The notes beneath the pieces are model-generated. The model did no database searches, had not been told where the DNA came from, and saw nothing but the letters and a program-made list of their open reading frames with translations. From assembly GCA_035279385.1 (NCBI GenBank), contig DATEHZ010000076.1, forward strand, positions 1 to 64,000: 64,000 bases of DNA. The letters are read 5' to 3'. Shown piece after piece: positions 32,126-40,758 of this stretch. Each line of letters opens with the position of its first letter. Within the stretch, counting starts at the first letter, position 1. This DNA comes from DATGJX01 sp035279385. Its GTDB lineage: Bacteria > Vulcanimicrobiota > Vulcanimicrobiia > Vulcanimicrobiales > Vulcanimicrobiaceae. Made by a program: the position numbers and the translations under genes.

Positions 32126-32530
32126 CTACGAACTCGTTACCATCCACTCGGTTCCGAAGCGGTCTACGACGATACCGAACTTGCCGCCCCAGAACGCATC
32201 GGCAAACGGCATCGCCACCTCGCCGCCGTCCGCAAGCGAGTTGAATACGCGCTGCGCTTGCGCCGCATCGTCGATCCCGAGCGAAAGCGAAACATTGCCT
32301 TCATCGGGATTGACGGTCTTCGAAAGATCGCCGTCGGATGCCATAAACGAAAACCCGTCGCCTTTGAACGACGCGTGCATGATCTTGTTGCGGGCGTTCG
32401 CCGGAACTTGTTCGGCCATCGGCGTGCCCTCGAAACGATTCAGCTCGAACGTGCCGCCGATCGCGTTCTTGTAGAACTCGAGCGCTTCTTCGCAGCGGCC
32501 GTAAAAGAAAATGTAGGGTTCCAGTTGCAT
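32126..32530 (-). CDS. VOC-superfamily protein (PhnB/glyoxalase-like)
   Basis: 134 residues forming one complete vicinal-oxygen-chelate unit of PhnB type: begins LEPYIFFYGRCEEALEFYKNAIGG, contains IMHASFKGDGFSFMASDG, then SLSLGIDDAAQAQRVFNSLADGGEVAMPFADAFWGGKFGIVVDRFGTEWMV, the typical PhnB ending. Many members are uncharacterised; metal-dependent isomerase, dioxygenase or resistance roles occur. Cytoplasmic. Divergently placed to the SDR gene. Confidence 0.85.
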   Translation of the reverse strand: MQLEPYIFFYGRCEEALEFYKNAIGGTFELNRFEGTPMAEQVPANARNKIMHASFKGDGFSFMASDGDLSKTVNPDEGNVSLSLGIDDAAQAQRVFNSLADGGEVAMPFADAFWGGKFGIVVDRFGTEWMVTSS

Positions 32531-32568
32531 GCAAACGGTTTCACGCGTCAGCGGCGAAACTCCCGGCT

Positions 32569-33303
32569 ATGAACGTGCTGCTTACCGGCGGTTCGCGCGG
32601 CATCGGCCGCGCCGCCGTGCGCGCGCTGCATGAAGCGGGCGCATTCGTCTATTTCACCTACCATCGCGAAAGCGAGCAAGCCGATGCCTTGTGCAACGAA
32701 CTCGGCGACCGCGTCTGGGCGCACCAGTGCGACATGGCCAATCATGCGGCACTGCCGCCGCTCGTGGATGCGGCGATCGCGCGGATGGGCTCCATCGACG
32801 TGCTCGTCAACAACGCGGCAATCTTCTCGGAGAATCCGTTTTTCGGCAACGATTACGACGCGTGGCGGACGGGTTGGCAGCGTACGTTCGACGTGAACCT
32901 GTTCGGTGCGGCCAACCTCACGTTTTTGGTGCTGCAGCATATGCGCGAGCGGCACCGCGGCAAAATCTTGAATATCGTCTCGCGTGCGGCGCATCGCGGT
33001 GAATTGAGCTTCGCAGATTACGGCGCCAGCAAAGCGGCGCTCACGAATCTCACGAAATCCATCGCCCGCTCGTGCGCGAGCGAAGGCATCGTCGCCATCG
33101 CCATCGCTCCGGGGTTCATCGAGACCGACATGGCGGCTGCCGATATCGAAGAGCGCGGCGACGAACTGGCGGCCGAAGTTCCGATGGGATACGTCGGCAA
33201 ACCCGAAGAGGTTGCGTCCATCATCGCGTTCTTTGCAAGCGATGCGGCCAACTATGCCAACGGCGCCACGATCGACGTGAACGGCGGCAGCTACGTTCGT
33301 TAG
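32569..33303 (+). CDS. Short-chain dehydrogenase/reductase
   Basis: 244 residues. Cofactor loop TGGSRGIGRAA at the N-terminus, NNAAIFSE, and the catalytic Ser-Tyr-Lys set as IVSRAAHRG...YGASKAALTNLTKS (Tyr and Lys in YxxxK), ending with PEEVASIIAFFASDAANYANGATIDVNGGSYV as in FabG-like enzymes. Oxidises or reduces a hydroxyl/carbonyl with NAD(P). The substrate is not predictable. Cytoplasmic single gene or in tandem with the AhpD-like gene 69 bases downstream. Confidence 0.92.
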   Translation: MNVLLTGGSRGIGRAAVRALHEAGAFVYFTYHRESEQADALCNELGDRVWAHQCDMANHAALPPLVDAAIARMGSIDVLVNNAAIFSENPFFGNDYDAWRTGWQRTFDVNLFGAANLTFLVLQHMRERHRGKILNIVSRAAHRGELSFADYGASKAALTNLTKSIARSCASEGIVAIAIAPGFIETDMAAADIEERGDELAAEVPMGYVGKPEEVASIIAFFASDAANYANGATIDVNGGSYVR

Positions 33304-33372
33304 CCGGCGGCCAAGCGGCAGCGTCACATTTGCGCATGCCGCGCCGTCCAATATTTGGAGGTACATTACCAC

Positions 33373-33864
33373 GTGACACAGCGACTCGATTATCAAACGG
33401 CAGCCCCGCACATCCTGCGCCCGCTCTTCGAGGCGGGTAAAGCGCTCTCGGAGTCCTCGCTGGAGCCGGCACTGCAAACGTGCGTACTCATCCGCGCATC
33501 GCAGATTAACGGCTGCGCGTTCTGCCTAGCTCTGCACGTGCGCGAAGCGCAAGCGCTCGGCGAGAGCGGCGACCGCGTCAACGGCTTAGCCGCGTGGCGC
33601 GACGCGCCGTGGTACAGCGAACGGGAGCGCGCGGCGCTCGAGTGTACCGAAACCCTGACCCGCATCTCGGCGCACCATCCCGACGATGCGCTGTACGAGC
33701 GGGTGAAAAAACATTTCAGCGATCGCGAAATGGCCGAGCTTTCCTTCGTCATCGCGTCAATTACGACGTGGAACATGCTCAATGTCGGTTTCCGCACGGA
33801 TCCCACCCGCGCCGAGGAGGTCTTTGAAAGGCTGCATCCGAACGCGGCGGCCGCGACGAATTAA
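33373..33864 (+). CDS. Carboxymuconolactone decarboxylase/AhpD-like protein
   Basis: About 163 residues. The redox motif CAFCLALH (CxxC followed by His three residues on) in the central helix is that of AhpD-like alkylhydroperoxidases, with ERERAALECTETLTRI and ELSFVIASITTWNMLNVGFR typical of the family. GTG 33373 is chosen because GGAGG lies 11 bases upstream; an in-frame TTG at 33355 is the alternative. Likely a peroxidase reductase or related thiol enzyme in the cytoplasm. Both Cys are normal UGC codons, so this copy is not a selenoprotein. Confidence 0.87.
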   Translation: MTQRLDYQTAAPHILRPLFEAGKALSESSLEPALQTCVLIRASQINGCAFCLALHVREAQALGESGDRVNGLAAWRDAPWYSERERAALECTETLTRISAHHPDDALYERVKKHFSDREMAELSFVIASITTWNMLNVGFRTDPTRAEEVFERLHPNAAAATN

Positions 33865-34775
33865 GCCGTCCCCTTGAACGCTTGCGCCTCGATGAAGATC
33901 TCCTTCAGTTCGGGGAAGCGCTCGCGGATGGCGTTCTCGATTCGGTCGATGGTCTGCGGCAACTCTCCATCGACCGTCCCCGGCCGTAAACGCAGCTCCA
34001 GATTGAGCAGGACGTTATCGGGTGCGAGCTGCGCGGTGAGAATGCGCCCCACGCGTTCGATACGCTCGTCCGCAGCGAGCAGATCGCGTATCCCGTCCAA
34101 CAGTTCTTTGTCCGCGCTCTGTCCGATGAGCAGACTGCGGCTTTTGCTCATCAGAAAGACGGCCGTGCCGATGAGCAGCACGCCGATGAGGATCGACGCG
34201 ATTGCGTCCAAGTGCGCGTTCGGAAACCTCACGGCGAAAAACGTGCCCACGATCAGCGCGATGAGCAGGCCGAGAATCGCCGCGGTATCTTCGAGGAACA
34301 CCACGAAACGGCCCGGATCTTTACTGCGCCGCACCGCCGCGGCAATGGAGAGTTGCGGATATTCATTGCGCACGGCACGATATGCGACCGCCCACGAAAC
34401 GAATTCAAAGATCAGCGCAATGCCGAGTACCGCATAACTCCACGCGATGTGCTCGAGCCCGTGAGATTCGGAGAATCGGCGTACGCCCTCCATGATCGCC
34501 GCGCCGCCGCCCACGCCGAAGATGACCATCGCAACCACCAGCGACCAAAAATAGATTTCTTGACCGTAGCCGAACGGATGACGCGCATCCGCCGGCTTCG
34601 CCGAACGGTGCTGGCCCAGGAGCAGCAGCGCTTCGTTTCCGGTGTCGACCGTGGAGTGAATGGCCTCGGCGAGCATCGCGGCGCTGCCGGTGAACATACT
34701 CGCCACATACTTCGCGAGCGCGATGGCGAGATTCACGACGACGGCGACGATGATGGTGAGCGGCGACTCCGACAC
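33861..34775 (-). CDS. Cation diffusion facilitator (ZnT9-like subgroup)
   Basis: 304 residues: six membrane helices (about 5-215) and a C-terminal cytoplasmic ferredoxin-like domain (about 225-300). Metal-site residues in TM2 read HSTVDTGNEALLLLG (HxxxD). TM5 has VFLEDTAAILGLL, where the usual HxxxD is replaced by an ED pair, as in the ZnT9-like subgroup; HPFGYGQEIYFW precedes TM3. Probably a proton-coupled divalent cation exporter, possibly zinc. The stop overlaps the AhpD-like gene end by four bases on the opposite strand. Confidence 0.88.
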   Translation of the reverse strand: MSESPLTIIVAVVVNLAIALAKYVASMFTGSAAMLAEAIHSTVDTGNEALLLLGQHRSAKPADARHPFGYGQEIYFWSLVVAMVIFGVGGGAAIMEGVRRFSESHGLEHIAWSYAVLGIALIFEFVSWAVAYRAVRNEYPQLSIAAAVRRSKDPGRFVVFLEDTAAILGLLIALIVGTFFAVRFPNAHLDAIASILIGVLLIGTAVFLMSKSRSLLIGQSADKELLDGIRDLLAADERIERVGRILTAQLAPDNVLLNLELRLRPGTVDGELPQTIDRIENAIRERFPELKEIFIEAQAFKGTA

Positions 34776-34784
34776 GCCGTCGTC

Positions 34785-36374
34785 CTACCCGGTCAGGCTT
34801 CTCGCCAAGCGGCTCGCGTTCCGAGCCGTTATCGCGTAGATCGAAAGTTGCGGATTCGCTCCGACGCTCGTTGGAAAGACCGAGCCGTCGAACACCGAGA
34901 GATTTCCGACGTGATGATGCGATCCGTACCCGTCGACGACGGAGGTCTGCGGCTCCCGGCCCATGCCGCACCCGCCCATCACGTGTGCGCTAACGACCCG
35001 CGTGCGTAGAATCTCCATCGGGAATGCCGCTATCGCGCGCTGCGCGGCGGCGAGTGAGGTGTACGGAACCGCGTTTTCGTGCAGCGGCAGCACCGCGCTC
35101 GCGCCGGCGGCAAATTGGATGTGCGCCATCGTCTGCAGCGCGCGGCGCGCGCCGTCCCATACATACGGCGTGATCGGATAGTCGAGCAGCGGCGTGCCGT
35201 CGCTCTTCAACCCGACCGTGCCGCCTTCGCTCTGCGCGCTGAAACCGTCGCGAAGCAGTGCGATGATCACCTGCACGTTTGCGGCTTGCGCCATGAGTTT
35301 CGCGTGGGGCTCTCCGAAGCCGACGAGCGTGGTCGCCATGAGCACGGGATGCAGCGGCGGCACTTCGAGTTTGTAGCCGATCTCCGCATCGATGGGCTGC
35401 GTCTGCAAGAAATGATCCGAATAGATCGACTGCGGCGCGCCGGAAAAGCCGCGCACAGGGTGCGGCATGATTGCGGCGGAGACCAGCGTCGGATGCAGGA
35501 ACGTGCGTTTGCCGACGCGCCGGTACGGGTCGGGCAGACCGCTGCGCAGCAGCACCGCGGGGCTGCCGATGGCACCGGCGGCCAGAATGTAATGGCGCGC
35601 GCGCACCGCGATCGTGTGCGCGGACGGCGTAATGCCGTCGGGCTGCATCGCGCGGCAGCGAAGCGATGTGAGGTTCGTTCCGTCGAACGAAAACTGCTCG
35701 GCGCGCGCGCGATAGAACAGCGTTGCTCCGTGTTCCAGCGCCGACGGAATCGTGGTCACGAGCATCGACTGCTTTGCGTTCGTCGGACAGCCCATGCCGC
35801 AATACCCCAGATTCCAGCAGCCTTTGACGTTGCGCGGAATCACGCTCGTGGGAATGCCGAGTTTCGCGGCGCCCGCACGCAGCAGGCCGTTGTTCTGGTT
35901 CGGCGGTTCATCCCACGGGTGCACGTTCAGGCGCTGCTCCATGCGCGCGAACCACGGCGCGAGATCGGCTTGCTCGAAATCGCGCAATCCGAAGCGTTCG
36001 CGCCAGTACGCGAGCGTTTCGGGCGGGGTACGGAAACTGCTCGTCCAATTCACCGTCGTCGATCCGCCGACCGAGCGCCCTTGCAGTATCGTGATGCCTT
36101 TGTCTTTCGTGCGCCGCCCGGCGGACTCTTGATAGAGCTGCGGATATGCTTCACGTTCGAGCATGTGAAAATCCGAGGACGATCGCAGCGGACCTTCCTC
36201 GATGAGCACGACATGCAGTCCCGCTTGCGAAAGGATCTCCGCAGCGGTTCCGCCGCCTGCGCCCGTGCCGATGATAGCGACGTCTGCATCGACGTGCGTA
36301 TCGGCGCCCAGTGCGGCCGCGTCGTGGACCCGCCAACCGCGCGCGATACCCTCGGCGACGATATCGCGGATCAT
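34785..36374 (-). CDS. GMC-family FAD oxidoreductase
   Basis: 529 residues. N-terminal ADP-binding loop VAIIGTGAGGGTAAEILSQAGLHVVLIEEGP, then LQGRSVGGSTTVNWTSSFR, a Cys-rich segment (WNLGYCGMGCPTNAKQSM), AAGAIGSPAVLLRSG and the C-terminal HVMGGCGMG...VVDGYGSHHHVGNLSVFDGSVFPTSVGANPQLSIYAIT holding the catalytic His. Resembles the large subunit of membrane-linked gluconate/alcohol-type dehydrogenases. Directly preceded, without a gap, by a Tat-signal small-subunit gene, so the two probably form one complex. No cytochrome subunit is nearby. The electron acceptor is unknown. Confidence 0.87.
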   Translation of the reverse strand: MIRDIVAEGIARGWRVHDAAALGADTHVDADVAIIGTGAGGGTAAEILSQAGLHVVLIEEGPLRSSSDFHMLEREAYPQLYQESAGRRTKDKGITILQGRSVGGSTTVNWTSSFRTPPETLAYWRERFGLRDFEQADLAPWFARMEQRLNVHPWDEPPNQNNGLLRAGAAKLGIPTSVIPRNVKGCWNLGYCGMGCPTNAKQSMLVTTIPSALEHGATLFYRARAEQFSFDGTNLTSLRCRAMQPDGITPSAHTIAVRARHYILAAGAIGSPAVLLRSGLPDPYRRVGKRTFLHPTLVSAAIMPHPVRGFSGAPQSIYSDHFLQTQPIDAEIGYKLEVPPLHPVLMATTLVGFGEPHAKLMAQAANVQVIIALLRDGFSAQSEGGTVGLKSDGTPLLDYPITPYVWDGARRALQTMAHIQFAAGASAVLPLHENAVPYTSLAAAQRAIAAFPMEILRTRVVSAHVMGGCGMGREPQTSVVDGYGSHHHVGNLSVFDGSVFPTSVGANPQLSIYAITARNASRLARSLTG

Positions 36375-36833
36375 TCAGCCGACACTCGGCGGCCCGGCGT
36401 AGCCGATTGCCGTCCATGCCGCGTCATTGCCATACCACGCCGCCAGCACGAGCTGATGCAGCGCGTCGTACGCGGCGCGCAGCTTCGTAACCTCGCTGTA
36501 CCGCCACCGCTGCAGAAACGCCGCGACCTCTTCGCGGTTCGCGGAGTGCCATGGATGCCAAATGCCGGCAACGAGCGCGCGCGTTACCGGAAATCTCAAA
36601 AGGCCGAGCAGCTGATGCACTTCGCCCTGCACCTCGCGCGGCAGTCCCGCTGCGGCGACGTCGAATCCGCGCACGACGTCCCGCGCGGGAACGTCCAGAC
36701 CGATCATCACCGGTGCGATCGCGGCGATAATCACGCGATCGTCATCCGACGAAAACTCGTAGAGCACGTCTCCGGCGGCGAGCGCTCCGGCAGCGGCCAG
36801 GCCGCCCAAAAGCAATTTGCGGCGCGTCAGCAC
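36375..36833 (-). CDS. Tat-exported small subunit, gluconate 2-dehydrogenase subunit 3-like
   Basis: 152 residues from GTG 36831-36833. The N-terminus has a twin-arginine-type signal (LTRRKLLLGGLAAAGALAAGD). The rest is helical (DDRVIIAAIAPVMIG, HQLLGLLRFPVTRALVAGIWHPWHS, AAYDALHQLVLAAWYGNDAAW), matching the pattern of gluconate dehydrogenase subunit 3. Longer upstream frames are shadows. Its TGA abuts the GMC ATG, so it is co-translated with it; co-export of the large subunit by hitchhiking on this Tat signal is inferred. Confidence 0.75.
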   Translation of the reverse strand: MLTRRKLLLGGLAAAGALAAGDVLYEFSSDDDRVIIAAIAPVMIGLDVPARDVVRGFDVAAAGLPREVQGEVHQLLGLLRFPVTRALVAGIWHPWHSANREEVAAFLQRWRYSEVTKLRAAYDALHQLVLAAWYGNDAAWTAIGYAGPPSVG

Positions 36834-36910
36834 GATGCGCAGGTATTCGGCGCGGCCGGACGCGATACATACGTCATGCGCTGCGCGATTACGTATGTGC
36901 GGGTGTCGGC

Positions 36911-38419
36911 ATGACGCGCGAGTTACTGCTCGCCCTCGACAGCGGCACGCAAAGCGTTCGCGCGCTCCTGTTTGACGCGGCCGGAAATCTCGTCGCGAAG
37001 ACCCGTGTTCCGCTCGAAGGGTACACCTCACCGCAGCCCGGCTGGCACGAGCACGATGCCAACGCGTTTTGGACCGCGGTGTGCGATGCGTGCCGGTCGC
37101 TTTGGCACGAGCAGCCGGCACTGCGCGACCGTATCGCAGGCATCGCCGTTACGACGCAGCGCGCGACGGTCGTGAACGTCGACGAGCGAGGCGAGCCCCT
37201 TCGCCCCGCGATCACGTGGCTCGATCAGCGAAGGGCCGGCGACGTGCCGCAGATATCGCCGCTCCGGCGCGCCGCATTCGCTGCGGCGGGCGTAGCCGAC
37301 ACCGTCCGCTATTTTCAGCGCGAGGCGGAAGCGAATTGGATTGCGGCACACGAACCGGGCGTGTGGCGCGCGACGCATAAATATCTTCTGCTCTCGGGCT
37401 TCTTACTGCACAAACTTTGCGGGCGCTTCGTGGATTCCGTGGGCTCTCAGGTGGCCTATATTCCATTCGACTACAAACGACTGCGCTGGGCGACGCGGGG
37501 CGATTGGAAGTGGCAGGCGCTGCGAATCGATCGCGATCTGCTGCCCGATCTGGTCGCGCCCGCAAGCATTATCGGCGGCATCACCGCGCAAGCCGCGGAC
37601 CAAACGGGCATTCCGCTCGATACGCCCATCGTCGCTGCGGCCGCGGATAAAGCGTGCGAGGTGCTCGGCGCGGGCTGCATCGATCCGGACGCCGGCTGTT
37701 TGAGCTACGGTACGACCGCAACGATCGACATCACGTCGCACCGGTATCTCGAAACGACGCCGTTCATTCCGCCGTATCCGGCCGCTCTTCCGGGCGCGTA
37801 CAACGTCGAAGTGCAGATCTTCCGCGGATACTGGATGGTGAGTTGGTTCAAGGAACAGTTCGGGGTGTGGGGTGACGACCTCATCGCAAGCGTGCCGCCG
37901 GGCTCGATGGGGCTCATGCTGCAGCCGTACTGGTCGCCGGGCTTGAAAAATCCCGGGCCGGAAGCCAAGGGCGCGATTATCGGATTCGGCGACGTGCACA
38001 CGCGTTCGCACGTCTACCGTGCGATTCTCGAGGGCCTCGCCTTCGCGTTGCGTGAAGGCAAAGAGCGTATCGAGCGGCGCGGACGCTTCTCGATTTCCAC
38101 CCTGCGCGTCGCGGGCGGCGGTTCGCAAAGCGACGCCGCGATGCAAATTACCGCCGACGTGTTCGGCATGCCGGCGTCGCGCCCGCACGTTTACGAAGCA
38201 TCGGGGCTCGGCGCCGCGATCGTCGCAGCGGTGGGGCTGGGCATGCATCCGAACTTCGAGTCGGCGGTGGGTGCCATGACGCGCATCGATCGCACATTCG
38301 ATCCGATACCGGAAAACCGGCGCATCTACGACGCGCTGTACCGCCGTGTGTATAAGCGCATGTACGCGCAGCTGCGGCCGCTCTACGCGGCCATACGACA
38401 GATCACTGGATATCCTTGA
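36911..38419 (+). CDS. FGGY-family carbohydrate kinase
   Basis: 502 residues. Phosphate-1 loop LLALDSGTQSVRALLFD at the N-terminus, HEHDANAFW, GIAVTTQRATVVNVDERGEPLRPAITWLDQR (family segment with the substrate Asp region), ACEVLGAGC-CLSYGTTAT and the C-terminal ATP-binding LRVAGGGSQSDAAMQITADVFG. Phosphorylates a sugar or polyol with ATP; it is xylulokinase-like in layout, but the substrate is not determined. Cytoplasmic. The 3' end overlaps the DNA methyltransferase by 17 bases, convergent. Confidence 0.9.
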   Translation: MTRELLLALDSGTQSVRALLFDAAGNLVAKTRVPLEGYTSPQPGWHEHDANAFWTAVCDACRSLWHEQPALRDRIAGIAVTTQRATVVNVDERGEPLRPAITWLDQRRAGDVPQISPLRRAAFAAAGVADTVRYFQREAEANWIAAHEPGVWRATHKYLLLSGFLLHKLCGRFVDSVGSQVAYIPFDYKRLRWATRGDWKWQALRIDRDLLPDLVAPASIIGGITAQAADQTGIPLDTPIVAAAADKACEVLGAGCIDPDAGCLSYGTTATIDITSHRYLETTPFIPPYPAALPGAYNVEVQIFRGYWMVSWFKEQFGVWGDDLIASVPPGSMGLMLQPYWSPGLKNPGPEAKGAIIGFGDVHTRSHVYRAILEGLAFALREGKERIERRGRFSISTLRVAGGGSQSDAAMQITADVFGMPASRPHVYEASGLGAAIVAAVGLGMHPNFESAVGAMTRIDRTFDPIPENRRIYDALYRRVYKRMYAQLRPLYAAIRQITGYP

Positions 38420-39365
38420 GGATGGCCAGACGTTTGCGGATCGCCCATGACCCGCGGTGGAATTCCGCGCTCAGTGCCGCAACAATAGCACCCTTGGCAA
38501 GGCCTCTCGCGCGCAGATCGCCGTAGCGCTTGCCCAGCTGCTGCGACTCCGCGGCACTCCATGCCTTGCCGCGATTGCGCACGACGTGCGGACGAGGCGC
38601 CGGCTGCAGCAGCGAACCCCCCTGCACGGCTTCGATGCGTTTGACGCACGCTTCATAGGCTTTCTTCGAAAGCTCGAACCCCGCGAAACGCCGGTTCATA
38701 CCAATCGCAACTGCGCCCGTGGAGCCGCCTCCCATGAAAAAATCGCAGACGAGATCGCCCTCGCTGCTGCTGTACGCGATCATTTTTTCGAGCAGCGCGC
38801 GCGGCAGCTCGTTCTTGTTTTTGACGCGTCCGGGCTTGTATTCGCGATTGACGATCCACACGTCTTCGCGATCGCGGTAGTTGGCCGACCCGCCGTCCTC
38901 TGCGCTTGCGTCGAGCGGAAAGCGAGATTGCAGATTGAACGTCCGCCGCCCGCCCGGCTTGGCGTAATACAGAATATGGTAGTGCGAGGACACGAACTTC
39001 GTCGAGGTATACACGCCGAAGTTATACTTCCAAACGAGATGGTTTATCTCGACTAGAGTCGTCGAACGCAGCGCGTCGAGCACGTCGTAGAGATTGGTGT
39101 ACCCCGAAACCACGTAGAGTTGGCCGCCCGGCCGAAGCACGCGCTCGGCTTGTGCGATCCACGCGCGGGTGAACGCGTTGTATTTGCGCGCCTCCACTTC
39201 GACATATCCGTCGATCACGAAACGCTCGTCCCGGTTGTAATGCCGATGAAGGCGATCGCCCTCGATGCCATACGGCGGATCGGTGACGATCAAATCGACG
39301 CTCGCGTCAGAAAGATGACGCAGCGCCCCCTTGACGCAATCCGCGTTGATTAGCGTGGCGGGCAT
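38403..39365 (-). CDS. Solitary beta-class DNA methyltransferase (N6-A or N4-C) with C-terminal extension
   Basis: 320 residues from ATG 39363-39365. Motif order is beta class: catalytic DPPYGI (Asp29-Tyr32) near the N-terminus, a target-recognition region, then the SAM motif DFFMGGGSTGAVAIGMNRRFAGFELS (about 225-250). The last about 55 residues (AWSAAESQQLGKRYGDLRARGLAKGAIVAALSAEF) look like a small DNA-binding helical domain. No restriction endonuclease is encoded nearby, so it is a solitary methylase, possibly regulatory. Its start faces the GAF kinase start at a 40-base distance. Confidence 0.88.
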   Translation of the reverse strand: MPATLINADCVKGALRHLSDASVDLIVTDPPYGIEGDRLHRHYNRDERFVIDGYVEVEARKYNAFTRAWIAQAERVLRPGGQLYVVSGYTNLYDVLDALRSTTLVEINHLVWKYNFGVYTSTKFVSSHYHILYYAKPGGRRTFNLQSRFPLDASAEDGGSANYRDREDVWIVNREYKPGRVKNKNELPRALLEKMIAYSSSEGDLVCDFFMGGGSTGAVAIGMNRRFAGFELSKKAYEACVKRIEAVQGGSLLQPAPRPHVVRNRGKAWSAAESQQLGKRYGDLRARGLAKGAIVAALSAEFHRGSWAIRKRLAILKDIQ

Positions 39366-39405
39366 AGGGGAAGCGTACTCCGCCGATGCCGAACTCTCCC
39401 ACGGC

Positions 39406-40698
39406 ATGGCGAGCCTCCGTGAAGAGACGCATGAGAGCCGTGTGCTCCAGCGCCTCTTTGAGATCACGCAGGATATTCTTCAGGCGCAGGCGGCCCGGCC
39501 GGCGCTCGAGTCGATTGCGCGCGGCCTGAGCGATCTCTACGGCTGGAAATATGTCTCGATCGTCGCCTCCGAGAAGCCGGGCGGCGAGATGTACCGCCGC
39601 GTCATCATCGGTTTCCCCCCCGAAGCCGTAGAAAAGCGTTTGGGCGAGCACATTCCGCGCGATGCCATGATGGAGCTTCTGCTGCCGGAATTCGAGGTCG
39701 TGCCGAACTGCTATTACATTCCGGCCGAGCGCGAGCAAATCTGGGCGTATAACATTTACATCGGCGGGGCGACCACCGATCGCGTCCGCGAGCGTCCGAA
39801 CGTCTGGCACGAGCACGATTCGCTCACGCTCGTACTGGCCGATCCGCAGGACGAAATCATTGGGTACGTCTCGGTCGACGGTCCGCTGGACGGTTTGGTG
39901 CCTTCGCACGAAACGCTGCGCCAGATGCAGCTGTTCGTCAACCTGGTCGGCCTGGCGCTGGGCAACATGCGCGGTCACGCCGTCGAAGTCGAGCGGCGGC
40001 AAATGCTCGAGCAGGCCGCTCGCACGCAAAGCGAGTTCCTGGCCGTCGTCGCGCATGAAGTGCGCTCGCCGCTTTCGGCAATTCGCGGCGCCACCGCGCT
40101 GCTCGACGCGCATTTCGACTCGCTCGCGCCGGAGCGTCGCGGCGAATTGCTCGGCGTATTGACCGCATCGACGGGACGGCTCTCCGCGATCTTCGACGAT
40201 TTTCTTTTGCTCTCGCGCATGGATGCCGGCAAATTGACGTTGCGTTTCGAAGCCGTGGATCCGATCGCCGTCGTGGAAGAATCCGTCGCGCAGATGGAAA
40301 GCCAGCATCCGAACCGCGAATTTCGCACGGTCTATCTCTCGCCGCTGCCGCGCGTGAACGCCGACGAAGGCCGGGTCGTTCAGATCCTCACCAACATGCT
40401 TTCGAACGCCGCGAAATACTCGAGCGAGGACTCGGTGATCGCCGTCGAGATCAAGCCGAGTGACGATCGAGTCCGCTTTGCCGTCAAAAACGAGGGTCCG
40501 GGCGTACCGGAAAACGAGCGCGAAAAGCTCTTTACGCGCTTCGGGCGGATCGGCGGCGATCGCGGCGACGCCTCCATCGGCCTGGGGCTGTACATCTGCT
40601 CGGAACTGGTCAACCTCATGGGCGGGACCATCGGCTACGCGAGCGAGCCGAACAAGGTGACGACCTTCTGGTTTACGCTGCCTCGAGCGGCCGCCTAG
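39406..40698 (+). CDS. Cytoplasmic GAF-domain sensor histidine kinase
   Basis: 430 residues from ATG 39406; 25 further open codons upstream are unlikely because they overlap the methylase. A GAF-type domain (about 15-190) precedes HisKA with phosphoacceptor His217 (VVAHEVRSPLSAI) and a HATPase domain with NMLSNAAKYSS (N box), VKNEGPGVPE (G1), LFTRFGRIG (F) and IGLGLYICSELV (G2). No membrane segments, so it senses an internal signal. No receiver domain or adjacent response regulator. Followed 60 bases later by typA on the same strand. Confidence 0.9.
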   Translation: MASLREETHESRVLQRLFEITQDILQAQAARPALESIARGLSDLYGWKYVSIVASEKPGGEMYRRVIIGFPPEAVEKRLGEHIPRDAMMELLLPEFEVVPNCYYIPAEREQIWAYNIYIGGATTDRVRERPNVWHEHDSLTLVLADPQDEIIGYVSVDGPLDGLVPSHETLRQMQLFVNLVGLALGNMRGHAVEVERRQMLEQAARTQSEFLAVVAHEVRSPLSAIRGATALLDAHFDSLAPERRGELLGVLTASTGRLSAIFDDFLLLSRMDAGKLTLRFEAVDPIAVVEESVAQMESQHPNREFRTVYLSPLPRVNADEGRVVQILTNMLSNAAKYSSEDSVIAVEIKPSDDRVRFAVKNEGPGVPENEREKLFTRFGRIGGDRGDASIGLGLYICSELVNLMGGTIGYASEPNKVTTFWFTLPRAAA

Positions 40699-40758
40699 CG
40701 TGGCACCCGCCAAACCAGTAGCGTACCGGGAGGGATCTATGGTAAGAACAGCACGACC

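Noticed and set aside
33373..33864. AhpD-like protein as a selenoprotein
   Set aside because: Both active-site residues are encoded by UGC; no in-frame UGA.
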